Shown here one piece after another: positions 46,189-58,649 of a stretch of 64,000 nucleotides of DNA (positions within the stretch are counted from its first letter, which is position 1; each line of letters starts with the position of its first letter). The DNA is from Fennellomyces sp. T-0311. Lineage: Eukaryota; Mucoromycota; Mucoromycetes; Mucorales; Lichtheimiaceae. A program made the position numbers and the translations under genes. The notes below the pieces were generated by a model. That model had not been told where the DNA came from and did no database searches. It saw nothing but the letters and a program-made list of their open reading frames with translations. The DNA is taken from the NCBI GenBank assembly GCA_025266875.1, contig JALLLT010000002.1, positions 1,302,001 to 1,366,000 of the forward strand, given 5' to 3'.

Positions 46189-48480
46189 TTACCATCTACT
46201 ACTATTGCCGCTCCTTCGGGTATCAAGGATATCTACAGACCGTCGAGTTGGATGCTCCACAGATACGGTTGAGCCATTGTTTACATTCTTCATTGCCATC
46301 ATCAAGTTCTTTTGCTTCTCCATGAGTGTGGATGACGATGTGGACGAGGGAATCATCCATGACTGAGGACGCTTTTTGACGTATTCCATGGTGTGCTTGT
46401 CTGATTGTGGGTCATGGTGACGATACATGCTTTTGCTAGTCAGATCGGAAGACGAGATGGCAGGTTGCGCGTAATAACCACGGGGAGGCGGGGGTGGATG
46501 GATGAGAGAAGGAGCCCCGCCCCCGGTAATGATAGGTACAGGAGGTACGGCAGGGGCGACGATCGGAGGTGGAGCAGCAACGGTGGGCGGATGAGGAATG
46601 TAAGTAGCTGATAAGTAGTGATGAGGCGGTGGATTAGGTGGATGTTGCAGGTCGAGTGGCGGTATTCTTCGATCCAGTACAGATGATGCTGACGGAGATC
46701 GTGCACGGTGATGAGAATTTTCGTTCATGTTGATTTTTCGCAACGTGCGCTGAAGATCTGCCAGACTCATGTTTTCATCTTCATCCTCTTCTGTGGTTAC
46801 AGGCTGCCATAAAAGGGCTGGGCTGCTGCTTCGTTTAGCGTGATCAAGCTGAAGCTGCAGTGCATGGGTGCTGTCTGCCTTTGCAAGCGTCTGGAGTGGT
46901 GAAGTGGCGTGTATCTGATCATCTGCAATCATTGATGTGCGGTGTGCAAGCTTCTTCTTGCTGGTTGATGTTGTCGGATGTACTTCCTCCTCGATAACCT
47001 TAATATTGCGACCGCGGATAGATGAATGATACCTGACGGATCTGTCAACGGTTGGATCGGGAGGAGTACCGTCTCCATCCAAAATAGTTTTAGCATCTTG
47101 GAAAAAGTCAATGTCAGGTGCTACTTTTTTTCGTGGTCAGCACAAAAACAGTATACAGAACGAGTTTCATTAAACTTTACCTGCTTGTGCTGCGGCAGTG
47201 TTGTTCGATATCCAGTTCTTGACTTCATCTGACCGCTTTTTCTTCAAGGAGGTGCTTGGTCGGTCTTCCAAGGGCAACTCCTGCGGCAAAATGGCGGCTG
47301 AAGAAGCGTCGGCCGGAGCAATACTGTTCGACTTTGTTGTGGCAGCATCATTGTTGCTACGTTTCAGCGCACTGGCAACAGACCGAATCGAACGTTTTGA
47401 TGGCTTGCGTCGTGGCATGACACCTTTTCGAGTAGCCGCCGATTTCTCACGCAAGCTAATGCTCGTGAGTCCGCTGATGGTACTCATTTTATCGTCGTCC
47501 GGGATTGGCTCGATGGGTGGAGGCGATGTATCGTATGCGGCCAGCTCGGCCAACGACTCTCGCCATTGGTCAATCCATTGAACCTTTTCCATTGATAACA
47601 TGGGTGCTTTATATCTGTTGTCATACGGTGACGGTCTGGCCATTTCCTGATGCGGAGGTGGTGGAGGGACAAGATTTCTCATCATCATGTTGCTGTTTGC
47701 GTCTACCACGGGACGATGCATGGTCTCGGGCGCTGGTTCCCAGATATGTCTGCTGCTGGGTCGATAGGAGGGCGATGGCTGGACCGGTACCGGTGTCGTC
47801 TTCTTTTGCTGCTGCTGAAGCTGATTGCGTATTGTCTGCGCGAACTTCCACATTTTCGTGAGAACAAAGAGCCATCGTTCCAGATCTTTGTGTTTCTGTG
47901 CCTTCATGACGTAGCATTGGCCATCAAATGTGCGCACACAGAAGCTCTTTGGCTTTGAGCTTGTCGATGTTGAAAAAGGGGATCTCTTTTTGGGCTGCTG
48001 CTTCAATACCGAAATCGCAGAAATGTTGGATATATCGACCGTCCATTTGGGTAATTGATAATAGCTTGCCATGACAACAGGCGCTTCTTCCACCCTGTCA
48101 ATTGTTTGGAGATCAGGCATGCTGGACGCCAGCGAGACCAGCCGCAGCGATTTGTCTTTGGGCGTGGCGAGCAGCGGTGACGTGTGGGATGTGTTGAACG
48201 ACGGTGACGAGTTGATGTGTGGCTGCTGGGCCGACGACACGACGAAATTGTCGTCGTTAGCAGCATCGACGGGCGTGTCTGGCGGTAGTTTGATCTTTTG
48301 TGTGGATAGGCAGGTGAACGAAGTGCCGTCGAAGCGAAAGAGACGCCACTGCCATCTGTTTTTCTTTTCAGGATGTTGTAGGTAAAGGTGTCCCTCGAAA
48401 ATAGGTGCCGTTGCTGGTACTTCTTCAGTACCTTTTAATACTCCTCGATCGGGCGCATCTCGTACTTGATGATGAGGCAT
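46189..48480 (-). CDS. PH-domain protein with long disordered regions
   Basis: Two exons joined by a short intron around 47110-47180 (GCACAAGCAG, donor GTAAAG) give about 735 residues. The ATG at 48480 is the first in frame. A pleckstrin-homology domain starts near residue 28: IFEGHLYLQHPEKKNRWQWR, LFRFDGTSFTCLS. An insert of about 90 residues interrupts it, and it closes with SFCVRTFDGQCYVMKAQKHK and DLERWLFVLTKMWKFA, where the conserved Trp is visible. The rest is Ser/Pro/Gln-rich with polyproline stretches (PPPPHQ, HPPNPPPHH, PPPPPRGYY) that could bind SH3 or WW domains. PH domains bind phosphoinositides or proteins at membranes; the specific function is unknown. No catalytic domain is visible. 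Confidence 0.85.
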
Positions 48481-50681
48481 TGGCAATCACACCCGTGGTC
48501 GAATAAAGTGGAAAAAGGGAAAAAAGGGAAAAGAAGAGAAACGTACGAAAAGGAGTGGGGGGAGGAGGAGTTTTTCTCTTGCTTTCTTGGTGCTTTCTTT
48601 TCACTCAGCATGGATTACCATACTCGGCACACACACACAGGTTTACTTCGCCCCTATGTATCTCGACAGTTATACTGACTGATGTGTGTAGTACCACACG
48701 CTTATCTTTCTCCTGCTTTTTCTTCTCAGTTGAGCTGCTGTTATAACCCTGCGCCACGTCGCCGCCTGCTGACAAGAGCCCATTGAGATGTAAACAATAT
48801 AATCATACAGATTATGCAGAGCATGGTGCGTGCTGCGTAAAAGCCATGCAGCAGCCAAAATTAGCGTACCTGTAATTGGTTCCAGGGTACTCTGGTTCTG
48901 TCGCTTTTTTTGGGGGGTACGACGGCACACCTGGAGGGTAAGCCATAATGTGTTGGCGGGTGATCGGATGGTTCGAATAGTGTTACAAGAAGGCCGCTGC
49001 CACTGTGAGAATCACACCACATGGTGCGCAAGCGTAATCCAGCACATGTTCCTCGGAAAGAGGTAGTGATCGGTCTGTGAAACGATGCACAAATGTTTAT
49101 AAATAGAGTGCTCTATGCCTGTGTGCCTTATGCATCACGGTTAGTAACCTTTGGTTTTACCGAAAGATACTATATTAAAAAAGACTTCAGGAGAGAGAGC
49201 CGTATCACGCATTTCAGAGAAATCTACGCGGATTTGATGGATAGGGGCATCGTACGCCCCTAGCATTTTTCCATGCTTGCATTAATCAATCCTTTCTTCT
49301 CGCTGCGGGTGTGAAAACATACAAACACCATCTACATTGCTATGCATAGCGTATATTATAACGCCTTCCGATCAGCGGGCGATCTTCATGTCAAACAATG
49401 CATCACAGCCCAATGGATCTACTCAACCCAAACTTTAAGTCGCTTGTTTAGGATCAATCCGGCGCAAAAAATATTTATTCAAAAACTATCCTTGAGCCAG
49501 TCATCATCGCCATGATTAATTGCTGGACTTTGCATGTACATGCATCTCATTAAGGTATTGCATTTCTTGATGCTAAATACTCGCCCTCTATGCTCGCGGT
49601 TGTTCGTATAGATCCGTTGTTCGTACCTTCCAACTGATCGTCATTCAGCACCTGATACACCAATGACATGGTCATTTGTGGTAAGGAGAGCGAGTCAGTC
49701 CAGAGTTTAACCGAGTTTTCGATTCGCGAAAGTTAACGGTACGGAAACGGATAGGATACTCGCACCCGAAATACGTATTGCTCTTCTGTTTGTTGCTTCT
49801 GTGCATAAATGGGTCAGCAGCAGATAGTAACCCAGGACAATACAAAGAGTGACGACTGTTTGGTGCTTGAACACAAACGATCCATTTTTGTGAGACCGTA
49901 ATATAAACAAAGCATCAGAAATAGCGTTCTGACCCTTATTTTATACAAATCGAGCAAAAGCGAGAGTGGTACCAAGAAAGCCAAGACTTTAGTGTCAGAA
50001 TGCATCTACGTGATACACCAGAGCTTATCCTTTGAATCGTAAAATAGTAAGGGATCATCATTCTTACCATGCCAACCGTCTCAACACAAACACAATCCAC
50101 CCCGTTGCCTGCTATTGAAGTTCACTAAAGAAGCTTAATTCCTCCCTACGCAGTGATAATAAGTAAAAACCATCGAAATTTCGTGAACATGCTTATCTAA
50201 AACGGCACGAAGCTATAAATGGCATTAGCCATTGCAGTGAAGCTGTCTGTGACATGCATCTAGTCAACTAGAAGGAGAGACCATGAACTCATCTGCATCA
50301 TAGAGTGAGCTCATGCATCGTGGTAAGATGCTTTATGTGGAAAAACGCGGTTGAGGAAAATGCTAACCACGCAAGGAGATCTACACTTTCCAACAGTGTA
50401 ACCCTGTCCGAGTTCTTTTGCACGATTCTTAGAGATGCCAGAGAAGCGAGATATCAAAACGACAGCATCCCTAATTCTTTCTACTTTTTTCGATCCGGAT
50501 CGATCGATACCCGGCGTATGTATCTTTGACGTAATGATCACTTGGCGCTTTTTGTTTCTGCGAAAGAAAAGTGAGGCGTTGTGTCACCAGCAGTATGCAG
50601 TTTTCTTTAATTCCGCTCTGTACCCTTTTCCCCATTCTGTGAACACGATCCCGTCTTGTTTGCGATCGAGAAGGAGACATA
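48481..50681. other. Intergenic between divergent PH-domain and AIG1 genes
   Basis: 2.2 kb without a supported gene. A TATAAATAGAG sequence at about 49099 and a short (CA)n run at about 48630-48642 were noted. Several 60-80-codon ORFs lack any family signature. Presumably promoters and untranslated regions. Confidence 0.55.
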
Positions 50682-51654
50682 ATGACAATTTCGAACGCAG
50701 TTTTGAATGAAGCTAATCGGGATGCCCATCTCCAGGATCCACGAACTCATGTCATAAGCGCGATTGGCGCGGTTGGCACCGGGAAATCAAGTTTACTCAA
50801 CGCCCTCGCTGGAGAGCGTATTTTTCGCACCGGTGAAGCTTATGTAAGCGTCATGAGCACGTATTTCGAGAAGAATACTAACTTGTATGACAAGGCAACG
50901 ACCATGGAAATCGACAGTGCTGTCCGGCCATGGAAGTACGCGCCGGTCACCAAGTACTGCCACATGATTGATACGCCTGGCCTATCCGATTCATCTGCAC
51001 GCGATCGACAGAACGTGCAGGAGATGGTGAAGTACTTCAAGAGCTTGGCATTCGGTGTCAGCGCGTTCCTGCTCGTGTTTGACATTAAGGACATCCGGTA
51101 AAGGGTTGCGGCGGCTGAAACGAAAGAGAGAGGCTGACTCGGAATTAGACTGGATGCATATACCCAAGACATGCTGAATCTATTCCAGCAGCTGTTAGGC
51201 AAAGATTTTTGGAACTTTGTGGTTGTGGTGTTCACCCATGTCGACGAGGAAGTGCGGGATGAGATGGATGACGCCATTGAAGCAGTGCTGGATCCCACAG
51301 GTAAGAAAGCCTAGCTGGAACAGCTGATTTGGTTGCTGATGGACCACAACAAAAGATGGCTTTGTGGCCGAGGTTACGCGGATTTTCAAGCTATCACCGA
51401 AAACATTCGTGCCCAACATTATCTTTACGAGCACCCAGAATGTGCGTATGAGCAGCTACGGACAGCGACAAATCCGCGAGTTGTACAACTCGGTCGTCCG
51501 ATGCGAGGCGCGCAACGATCATCGACGATTCAACTGTACTTGGCTGCGGCAGATTCTTGCGCACCAGAGCGAGGATGAAAAGGACCAGTTTATCGTAGGA
51601 AGCATCATGGGCGCATGGTCGTCCATGGCTTCGTCCGTCTGCCGTCTGCAATAG
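50682..51654 (+). CDS. AIG1/GIMAP-like GTPase
   Basis: Three exons (50682-51097, 51149-51300, 51356-51654) encode about 288 residues. G1 is SAIGAVGTGKSSLLNALAGE near residue 27. G3 is CHMIDTPGLSDSS. QEMVKYFKSLAFGVSAFLLV matches the AIG1-family beta strand after switch II. G4 is VVVFTHVDEEV (THVD in place of NKxD, as usual in AIG1). The C-terminal part is helical. AIG1-type GTPases oligomerise on membranes in plants and animals; related proteins occur in fungi but their roles are largely unknown. The stop is only 91 bp before the start of the SPX transporter on the same strand, so the two may share regulation or one may need a short promoter. Confidence 0.88.
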
Positions 51655-51745
51655 TGAAGGGGTTTCTGTTTGGATCTCAAAAAAAGAAAAAAAAATACAC
51701 CATTTTCTGCTTTTATGTCTTGTTTGTTTATTCGTCAAAACCCTG

Positions 51746-54700
51746 ATGAAGTTTGCCCACGTGCTTACCTTGAATGCTGTTCCGGAATGGGTCAGTCAAT
51801 ATGTGGAGTAAGTGAATGCCACATGCAAGAAGCGGTGTTGGCCGATCGCTGATCAACAAATAGCTACGACCATTTAAAGAAATTCGTGTATCAGGTCGAG
51901 CGGGAGCATGTGCAGCAAATGATGGATGGTCAGCAGCCGGAGATACCGAGCAAGCTGGAAGACGGCTCGCTCCACAAGACTGAAACGGAGGGATCTCGGT
52001 ATATTGGAAGCATACGCCGCAGTTCGTCCTCAGCCACCCTTGGCCCTGAAGGAAGCGACGACGATAAGCGGTTTACCCAAGAATGCAACAAGCAACTCGA
52101 CAAAGTATGCAAGTTTTACGAAAGCAAAGAGACCGAAATCTTTGAAGAAGCCAAGACGTTGCGGACACAATTTGATGACTTTGGTGTACCGCTTCCGAAT
52201 GAGACCCTGGTTCGCTCACTAACCTATGGCGCCGATTCCGAACACAAGCTGGAAAAGCTCGATTCTCTGCTGGCAGGACAACAACAGGCAGATAGCAACA
52301 GCGTATCCGTTGATGTGCTGCCCAATTCTGTGCTCACGGACAAGCCTTCTTCTCCAGAGACCCAGGACAAGCCCTCGTCGGAAGCCCAGCAAGTTCGTCG
52401 TCCGCGCCGTTCATCGACATCCGCGTTGCGACGCAATCAAGTCATACCAGAAGCCTCGACAGAAAATACCAGTCGCATCCCAACCACCAGCAGTCTGGCG
52501 CGATCGAAAACAATCATCGGCCCACCATCGGAAAGCGAGTATATGAGGGAATACAATCCAAATCGATTTCGAGGGCTCCGGTTCATGCGACGGTTTAATT
52601 CAAGCACAACCATCAATCGACGTGCAACGGATATGCAGGAATTCAATCGATATTACAATTTCCGTGCACGTTGCTCCTCTGTTTACATCTCATTGGCCGA
52701 ACTCAGGTCTTATATCCATCTGAACCACGAAGCGTTTCAGAAAATTACCAAAAAATGGGACAAGATTACAGGGGGCCGGTTGCGGAATACCTATTGCAAG
52801 AACCAGGTCGATAATGCCCATCCATTCCAGCCAGCGCGTACACAAGAGATAGAGACAGCCATGAGACTGATTGAGCAAATGTACGCGTCCGTATTCACTG
52901 ACGGCGATGTGACAAGTGCAGCAAGCGAGCTCAAGTTGCATATGCGGGATCATATACATTACGAGCGGAATACCGTTTGGCAAGATATGGTTGGAAAGGA
53001 GCGTGAGGCATACGATGCACGAGCTGTACAAGATATACCAGGTTACCATATTCCGTATCTCAACTTTTTTCTCAGTCGACAAACCGTTAATCGCATTTGC
53101 TCCTTCCTCCTCGGCGTAATCGTGTATGCCATACTTATGAGCATTGATACAATGAACAACAAACCGGCTAGCAAGTGTCTAGCCCTTTTGATATTCGTGG
53201 CAATACTCTGGGCTTTCGAGGTAAGAAAGAGCTAGAAAAAAAAGTGATTGGTCACTTAACTATGTTAGAGTCTACCGCTGTTTGCAACAGCGTATCTTAT
53301 TCCTCTGCTCATTGTCCCAATGGATATTATTCGCGAAAATGACGGACACGGACATATGAGTGCGGAAAATGCAGCCAAAGCCGTGTTTTCCAGCATGTTT
53401 AATGGGACAATAGCCGTACTTCTCGGAGGCTTTGCAATTGCTGCAGGACTTAGCAGGCACGGTATTACCAAAGCCTTTGCGGCTGTGGTCATGAGCAAGG
53501 CAGGAACAAAACCTCACTGGGTGATCTTGGTCAATATGTATCTTGCCACATTTCTATGCATGTGGATCAGCAACGTAGCAACGCCTGTTCTTTGCTTTTC
53601 TTTGGCTCAGGTAAACTTGCCCTCCAACTTTTAACTGGGTTTTCATTCACTCAGACTCGCCTTAAGCCTATTTTGCGAACGCTTCCACCAAACTCAAAGG
53701 TTGGACCATGTTTAATTTTGGGTATCGCGCTGGCAAGTTGCATTGGAGGGCTTTCGTCTCCCATTTCGTCACCGCAAAATATTATCGCAATCCAGCTTAT
53801 GGATCCTAATCCAGGCTGGGGCATCTGGTTTTCAGCAGCGATACCACTCTCCATCATTACGGTATTGACAACATGGGGAATGCTGCTCTTGTATTTTCGA
53901 CCAACACGCTCTACACCACGAATCAACGCTATCAAGAATCAGGGATACTCCAGACCAAGTTATTCACAAGTTTGGGTTTCTATTGTGTGTCTGGCAACAA
54001 TTGCCTTATGGTGTAGCGAGACAACAGATATTGAATTTTGGGGCGATAATGGCGTCATTGCTTTGATACCCTTTGTTCTACTTTTTGGAACAAATATGCT
54101 AAGCAAGACAGATTTGAATAACTTTTTGTGGAGCGTAGTGACACTAGGTAATGTGGCAAATTATTATTACCACCGAACGATGCTGAACATTTTACATATA
54201 GCACAAGGTGGCATGGCGTTGGGATTTGCAGTTGAGAGTTCGGGATTACTTGATATCATTGGTCATCGGATTGCGGAAGGTGTCGAAGATATGCCTGTCC
54301 TGGCTATCCTGTTCATATTCGGCATTCTGGTGCTCGTATTTGCCACGTTCGTTAGCCACACTGTAGCTGCGCTGATCATCCTACCCATCGTCAAGCAAGT
54401 CGGAGAGCATCTTTCGTCGCCTCATCCGAATCTTCTTGTTATGGTAAGATTGTTATTATAAGAAAGATAGGAGCGAGTAGCTCAAATGTGGTTGGATAGG
54501 GGACCGGCCTTACAGCATCTGTCGCTATGGGTTTACCGGTATCCGGGTAGGTCATAAGTAAAAGCACTCAATGCTCATCGTACTTAATCGTGCTTTATAT
54601 AGATTTCCGAATATGAACGCGATTATGCAAGAGGATAGTACAGGCAAACCGTATCTCCATATGAAGGACTTTCTTCTCTGTGGATTGCCTTCCTCCATTA

Positions 54701-54759
54701 TTGCCGGAGTCATTACCATCCTTCTAGGATATGGAATCCTTAGTGGCGTTGGGTACTAG
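51746..54759 (+). CDS. PHO91: SPX-domain low-affinity phosphate transporter (Pho87/90/91 type)
   Basis: Exports or imports inorganic phosphate across the vacuolar or plasma membrane (SLC13-like). Exon 1 (51746-51807) opens MKFAHVLTLNAVPEWVSQYV, the classical SPX start. Exon 2 (51864-53220) continues DYDHLKKFVYQVEREHV, a long Ser/Arg-rich linker, then FNRYYNFRARCSSVYISLAE and the first membrane helices (FLLGVIVYAILMSI). Later exons carry SLPLFATAYLIPLLIVPMDI, SNVATPVLCFSLAQ, GGLSSPISSPQNIIAIQ (the SSP-N sodium/anion symporter motif), TFVSHTVAALIILPI and TGLTASVAMGLPVSGFPNMN (second motif). At least five further introns join in frame up to the TAG at 54757. The SPX domain senses inositol pyrophosphates (established). 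Whether it is vacuolar PHO91 or plasma-membrane PHO87/90 cannot be told from sequence alone. Confidence 0.9.
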
Positions 54760-54823
54760 GACATCCTTTACCACGGTGATATACAATTTAACACATAATG
54801 TTTAATAAATCATCGCAATCCGT

Positions 54824-55534
54824 CTAAAGGCTCAAATTCATAAACTTTCTCTTTGAGAAGCACATCCACCACTTGCTTGGTTTTCCATCCACAAAGATCT
54901 TTTCAACCAGTCGAGTAGCGAGTTCCTGGCGCAGCTGCTGTACATATTGCCGCATTTGATCTATGCAACCACTAAGAAAACTGATACACAACGCAAAAAG
55001 CAAGAGAAGCTTACCGGTTTGGTATCTGTCTGTAGGGGCGGCGTACATGGCATTCAAAGGAAAGCTGGGGTCGCCGGGAATAGCAAAGTTTGAGACGGCC
55101 AATGTACTGAGCTGCTTGAACGCGTCTCCCTGAGGCATATTCTTGTTGATTTTACCCAAGCACTCGGAAATGAAAAGGATCAGATAAATGAGCACACGGT
55201 CTGCGTTTCCTTTGATTTCAAAGTTTCGGAACAAGCAGTTGGCGCGGAAAAGAGTGATGGCTTCGTCGACGATATCTTCAGCGTTAGGATCGGCTTGTAA
55301 AAAATATAGTCAGCTTGGCATTTTCTCTCGCTCGCTGCAGCTTTACCTATGGGAGCATTACCACGGTACCGGGTTTTTACTGGCAAAAGAAACATGTTGC
55401 CCACCGATTGGTAATCGCCATCGTTGAATTGAGAATGGTATGCCTGTTTAGAAGAGAAAACAAGGGTTGTTTGGTATATAAATTGCAAGTCGCGAAACGC
55501 AAACACGTTTTTCTTCGTTGTAGCTTACTGGCAT
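54824..55534 (-). CDS. ARC18: Arp2/3 complex subunit 3 (p21)
   Basis: Subunit of the Arp2/3 actin-nucleating complex at endocytic patches and growing tips. Exon 1 holds only ATGCCA (55534-55529), followed by a strong donor GTAAGC. Exon 2 continues AYHSQFNDGDYQSVGNMFLL, PVKTRYRGNAPI. Later exons give ADPNAEDIVDEAITLFRANC, LFRNFEIKGNADRVLIYLIL, FPLNAMYAAPTDRYQT, then DQMRQYVQQLRQELATRLVE and KPSKWWMCFSKRKFMNLSL-stop. This follows animal and yeast ARPC3 throughout, including the KPSKWW C-terminal signature. It converges on the phosphate transporter with 64 bp between stops. Confidence 0.95.
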
Positions 55535-55623
55535 TTCTGTGAAAGGGCATGTTCATGTTAGTTTGGTTGCATTCATATGTTGCGACAAGAGATGAAGTCG
55601 CGAGGTAAACGTACCGAGAAGAA

Positions 55624-56127
55624 ATGAATGGTAATGATGAACCACACGAACTAAAGCTGGAACTTTTGGCTGGCTTTCCACTATACAAATGCATTATTGG
55701 ATCTCAGACCTTGAATGTGCCGCATATGGCACTGGTCTCTTCAAGGTACCATCAACTTATTCACATTCACTCCATTATGACATATCCACAGTTTGCTGTT
55801 GGAAAACAGGCTTTATGTTATAGTAAACATGGTGTCTTCGGGTATGTATTGGTTTACAGTTATCTTTACTAATTTTTCTTGGTTAACTGTTGTCTATTTG
55901 CCCGAGAAAGTCGCTTACCATCATACAGAGTATAAAGTAGACACGTTTGTTTTGATCAAAGACTCTGTAAGGCCATGAGGCATGGACCAGCATTTGTTAT
56001 CTTTTTATATCGGTTGCACGATGGGATACACAAATATCCACCTGCATTAAGCCCGTTACCGGACCCAAGGATGGTAACAGTAGTCAGAGCTACAAACTCT
56101 AATAGACAGCTCGATCCTACCAAGTAA
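55624..56127 (+). CDS. Small unrecognised gene, probably spliced
   Basis: The ATG at 55624 opens MNGNDEPHELKLELLAGFPL then YKCIIGSQTLNVPHMALVSS before a donor-like AAGGTACC near 55747. The acceptor TATCCACAG (about 55790) continues LLLENRLYVIVNMVSS, with another donor near 55840. A last open stretch reads RLCKAMRHGPAFVIFLYRLH, DGIHKYPPALSPLPDPRMVT and ends DPTK-stop at 56127. The composition is protein-like and conserved-looking, but the exon joins are guesses and I recognise no family. It starts 89 bp from the ARPC3 start on the other strand, so the two may share a bidirectional promoter. Confidence 0.4.
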
Positions 56128-56291
56128 AACACTATCACTGTTGGCGCTCGATGTGCACTCATCCCCTTCGATATTCAAGGTGCGCAATGACGATAATTTT
56201 TTGATTTGTCAGGTCGCAGACCTCAATATTCGACAGCTTGTTATCAACCGGCCTCTCTTCCTCCACACTTTCTCAAACATCCTTGGATCTA

Positions 56292-57459
56292 ATGCCCTTG
56301 AACATTTTGGAGTTGAACAATGAACTGTTGACGTCGATCGCAGCCCATTTATCCGTCGAGGATCTGCGAACGTTTTCGATCGTGTGTCATCGATTTGCGC
56401 TGATTGCTCATGACGATGCGACATGGCGAGAAATGCTCCACAATGCGTTTGGTGTTACGTACAAACTACCCGAGCAAACGTGGAAACAGCAATATGAACG
56501 GAAGTGCAACGATCCTCAGAATAACAGGATCTGCCCTCATCTCGGCATGGTGTCGAGAAAGAGTTTGCAGCCCTATATCTCGCCTTACAACAACGTGATG
56601 CACAGGCCCCCCCCTCAACACAATTGTGCAACGTGCGGTCAGAATCATTATGACTCGGGACTTTGCTTGTATATCTATAAGGGCAATATCCGTATCCGTA
56701 AGTATTTGTTGAGCTTGTTACTGTCAATGTATGCTTATTTGTTATTTAGGTTGCAAAGAGTGTGCCTATCGATTTCATGCTATGGCACCTAATCGTCATG
56801 GTATTCTCCTCCGTATTCCCGTGCTACAGATGTACTGCTTTACGTGTTCTCGACAGGTAAAAGAAAAAAGTGGAGTGAGGGATTAAGCAAGGAGTGTTCT
56901 AAAAAAATCGTTTGGGTAGTTGGGTGAATTGCGCGGTGATGAAACCGAAGAACACTACGTCGACTATTTGTTGGAAGCATTGACCCAAGATAGTGATATT
57001 GGCCGCAATCAACTTGCAAAGAGACGTCAATGCATGTTTGAACGTGAATTGCATGTCAATGAAGCCGATAGAAAATCGGTATTAGAGTCAACGCCTTGCT
57101 TTTACTTTATCGATCGAATGTGGCTATGGGCATGGTTTTTGAGATTATGCGATGGCAAGTTAGCAACAAGCGAAATCACCAATACACTATTGGAAGATGA
57201 GTCGGGCAAGTTGAACGCAGATGCTCGTCCTCGCGGAGGATTCACAGTGGCATTCAGCATTGTGACTCCTCGTTTATGGAATTACTTGGTCGACACATAT
57301 GGTCTCTCTGGAAAGGCATTTCAGTCAAGTAAGGGAGATTAGCCAATTGTGGGAGTTCGCTTAGGGGACTATTATTAATACTAGCTATTGTTAGATGAGA
57401 TTCAGGGACCAGAGTATGCAGCATTGTGGAAGTCTATTGACGATTGGAAACTCATTTAG
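56292..57459 (+). CDS. F-box protein with Cys-rich module and DUSP-like C-terminus
   Basis: Probable substrate receptor of an SCF ubiquitin ligase. The ATG at 56292 opens MPLNILELNNELLTSIAAHL, then SVEDLRTFSIVCHRFALIAH, an F-box; a DDATWREMLHNAFG tail follows, typical of this class. A Cys-rich segment has NCATCGQNHYDSGLCLYIY and, across the intron at 56698, CKECAYRFHAM and MYCFTCSRQ, probably zinc-binding. After a further intron comes an acidic helix, then STPCFYFIDRMWLWAWFLRL and DARPRGGFTVAFSIVTPRLW, which resembles the DUSP domain of some deubiquitinases. A last short exon (SNEIQGPEYAALWKSIDDW) ends at 57459. A decayed copy lies 1.2 kb downstream. Confidence 0.75.
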
Positions 57460-58640
57460 AAAGTGAAGAGAGCTGACGATCATCTAGTTTTTTTATATAC
57501 CCCTCTTCCCCACCACTTCATTACCTCCTTCTAAAAAGAATCACATGTGCTTATAGACCCTGTTAGAAAGTTTACTGTATAAAAAAAGAGTACTTTTAAT
57601 CTTTTGTGGAAATTGCAAATTGGGTCATTTATCCACTGCATGGCCATGGCCCATAACATGTCTATATTTTCGAAGGAAGGCGCGTCAAAAAAATTACATC
57701 AAAGGCTTAACGGGTAATGGCGTTCTTGTACAAATCTATATGCTCCTTCACGCTAGAATGCCTTTCAGTTTGACATCAAAAAAATACCTTTGCCAAAGTT
57801 ATTGGGAGAGTTTCTGCTGGGTGGGGTACGCGTTTTAAATATCTAATCTCGTTACTCTCCGCGTAGTAGGTATGCAGGGCCGTGGACACAAGTTGTGTTA
57901 AGCTACTCGCTGCATTTTTTTCTAAAGATGGCTGGATGCCAGTACTGTTTCTAACGGTTTTCCTACTGACAATGCCCAGCTATGGCTGGTAGATTTGGCA
58001 AGACGTGTTTTACACCGTATTTGAAACGGAAAGATTGAAACCGTAGATGTACTTTGACTCTTTCCATGTTGGTTTATGGCATAATTTTCAAGAGTGGCGA
58101 GGTCGGAAAAATACCCATAGCAGTAAATTATTGTGCGTTACGGAAGTGTATTCTCTGCTTTCATCAAAGACATGTTTCGGTGATGGAGCAATGAAGCAAA
58201 AGAGAAAGAGATGCTTCTAAGCTACGTGGGCAAAAGTCAGCACAGAAATCTGATAAGGCTGTCTTTTCAAGAGCACAAAAAACCACATACCACGTGTTAA
58301 AGGTTGCATCTGTATGATTATTTTATAGCAAAATGTGAAATGGAGTCCGGGTTTACAGCTGTGGAAAGTTCAAGCGGTGTCCAATACATGCAGATAACGT
58401 CGAGAATATGCTTACAAGTATCTTTGAAATCTGGTACGTAGCTGTGCTCTCCACTTATCTCAGTGAGTAGCGTTGTCGCGTTTAGTTTATGAAAGAATCT
58501 AATACAGCTTTTCATAGCTGTCACGACATCTGGCGCAGATAAAAGTTTAGATATATCGCAAATGAGCTCGTTTAAACATATATATATAAGAATACTTGAA
58601 TGCAAAAGTGTTGAGACTCCTTAACAGATGAACACTGATA
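57460..58640. other. Intergenic between F-box gene and its decayed copy
   Basis: No gene with support. One minus-strand frame (58318-58605, first codon TTG) is open for 95 codons with a protein-like composition but no ATG or family signature. Confidence 0.5.
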
Positions 58641-58649
58641 TCGATGGCA

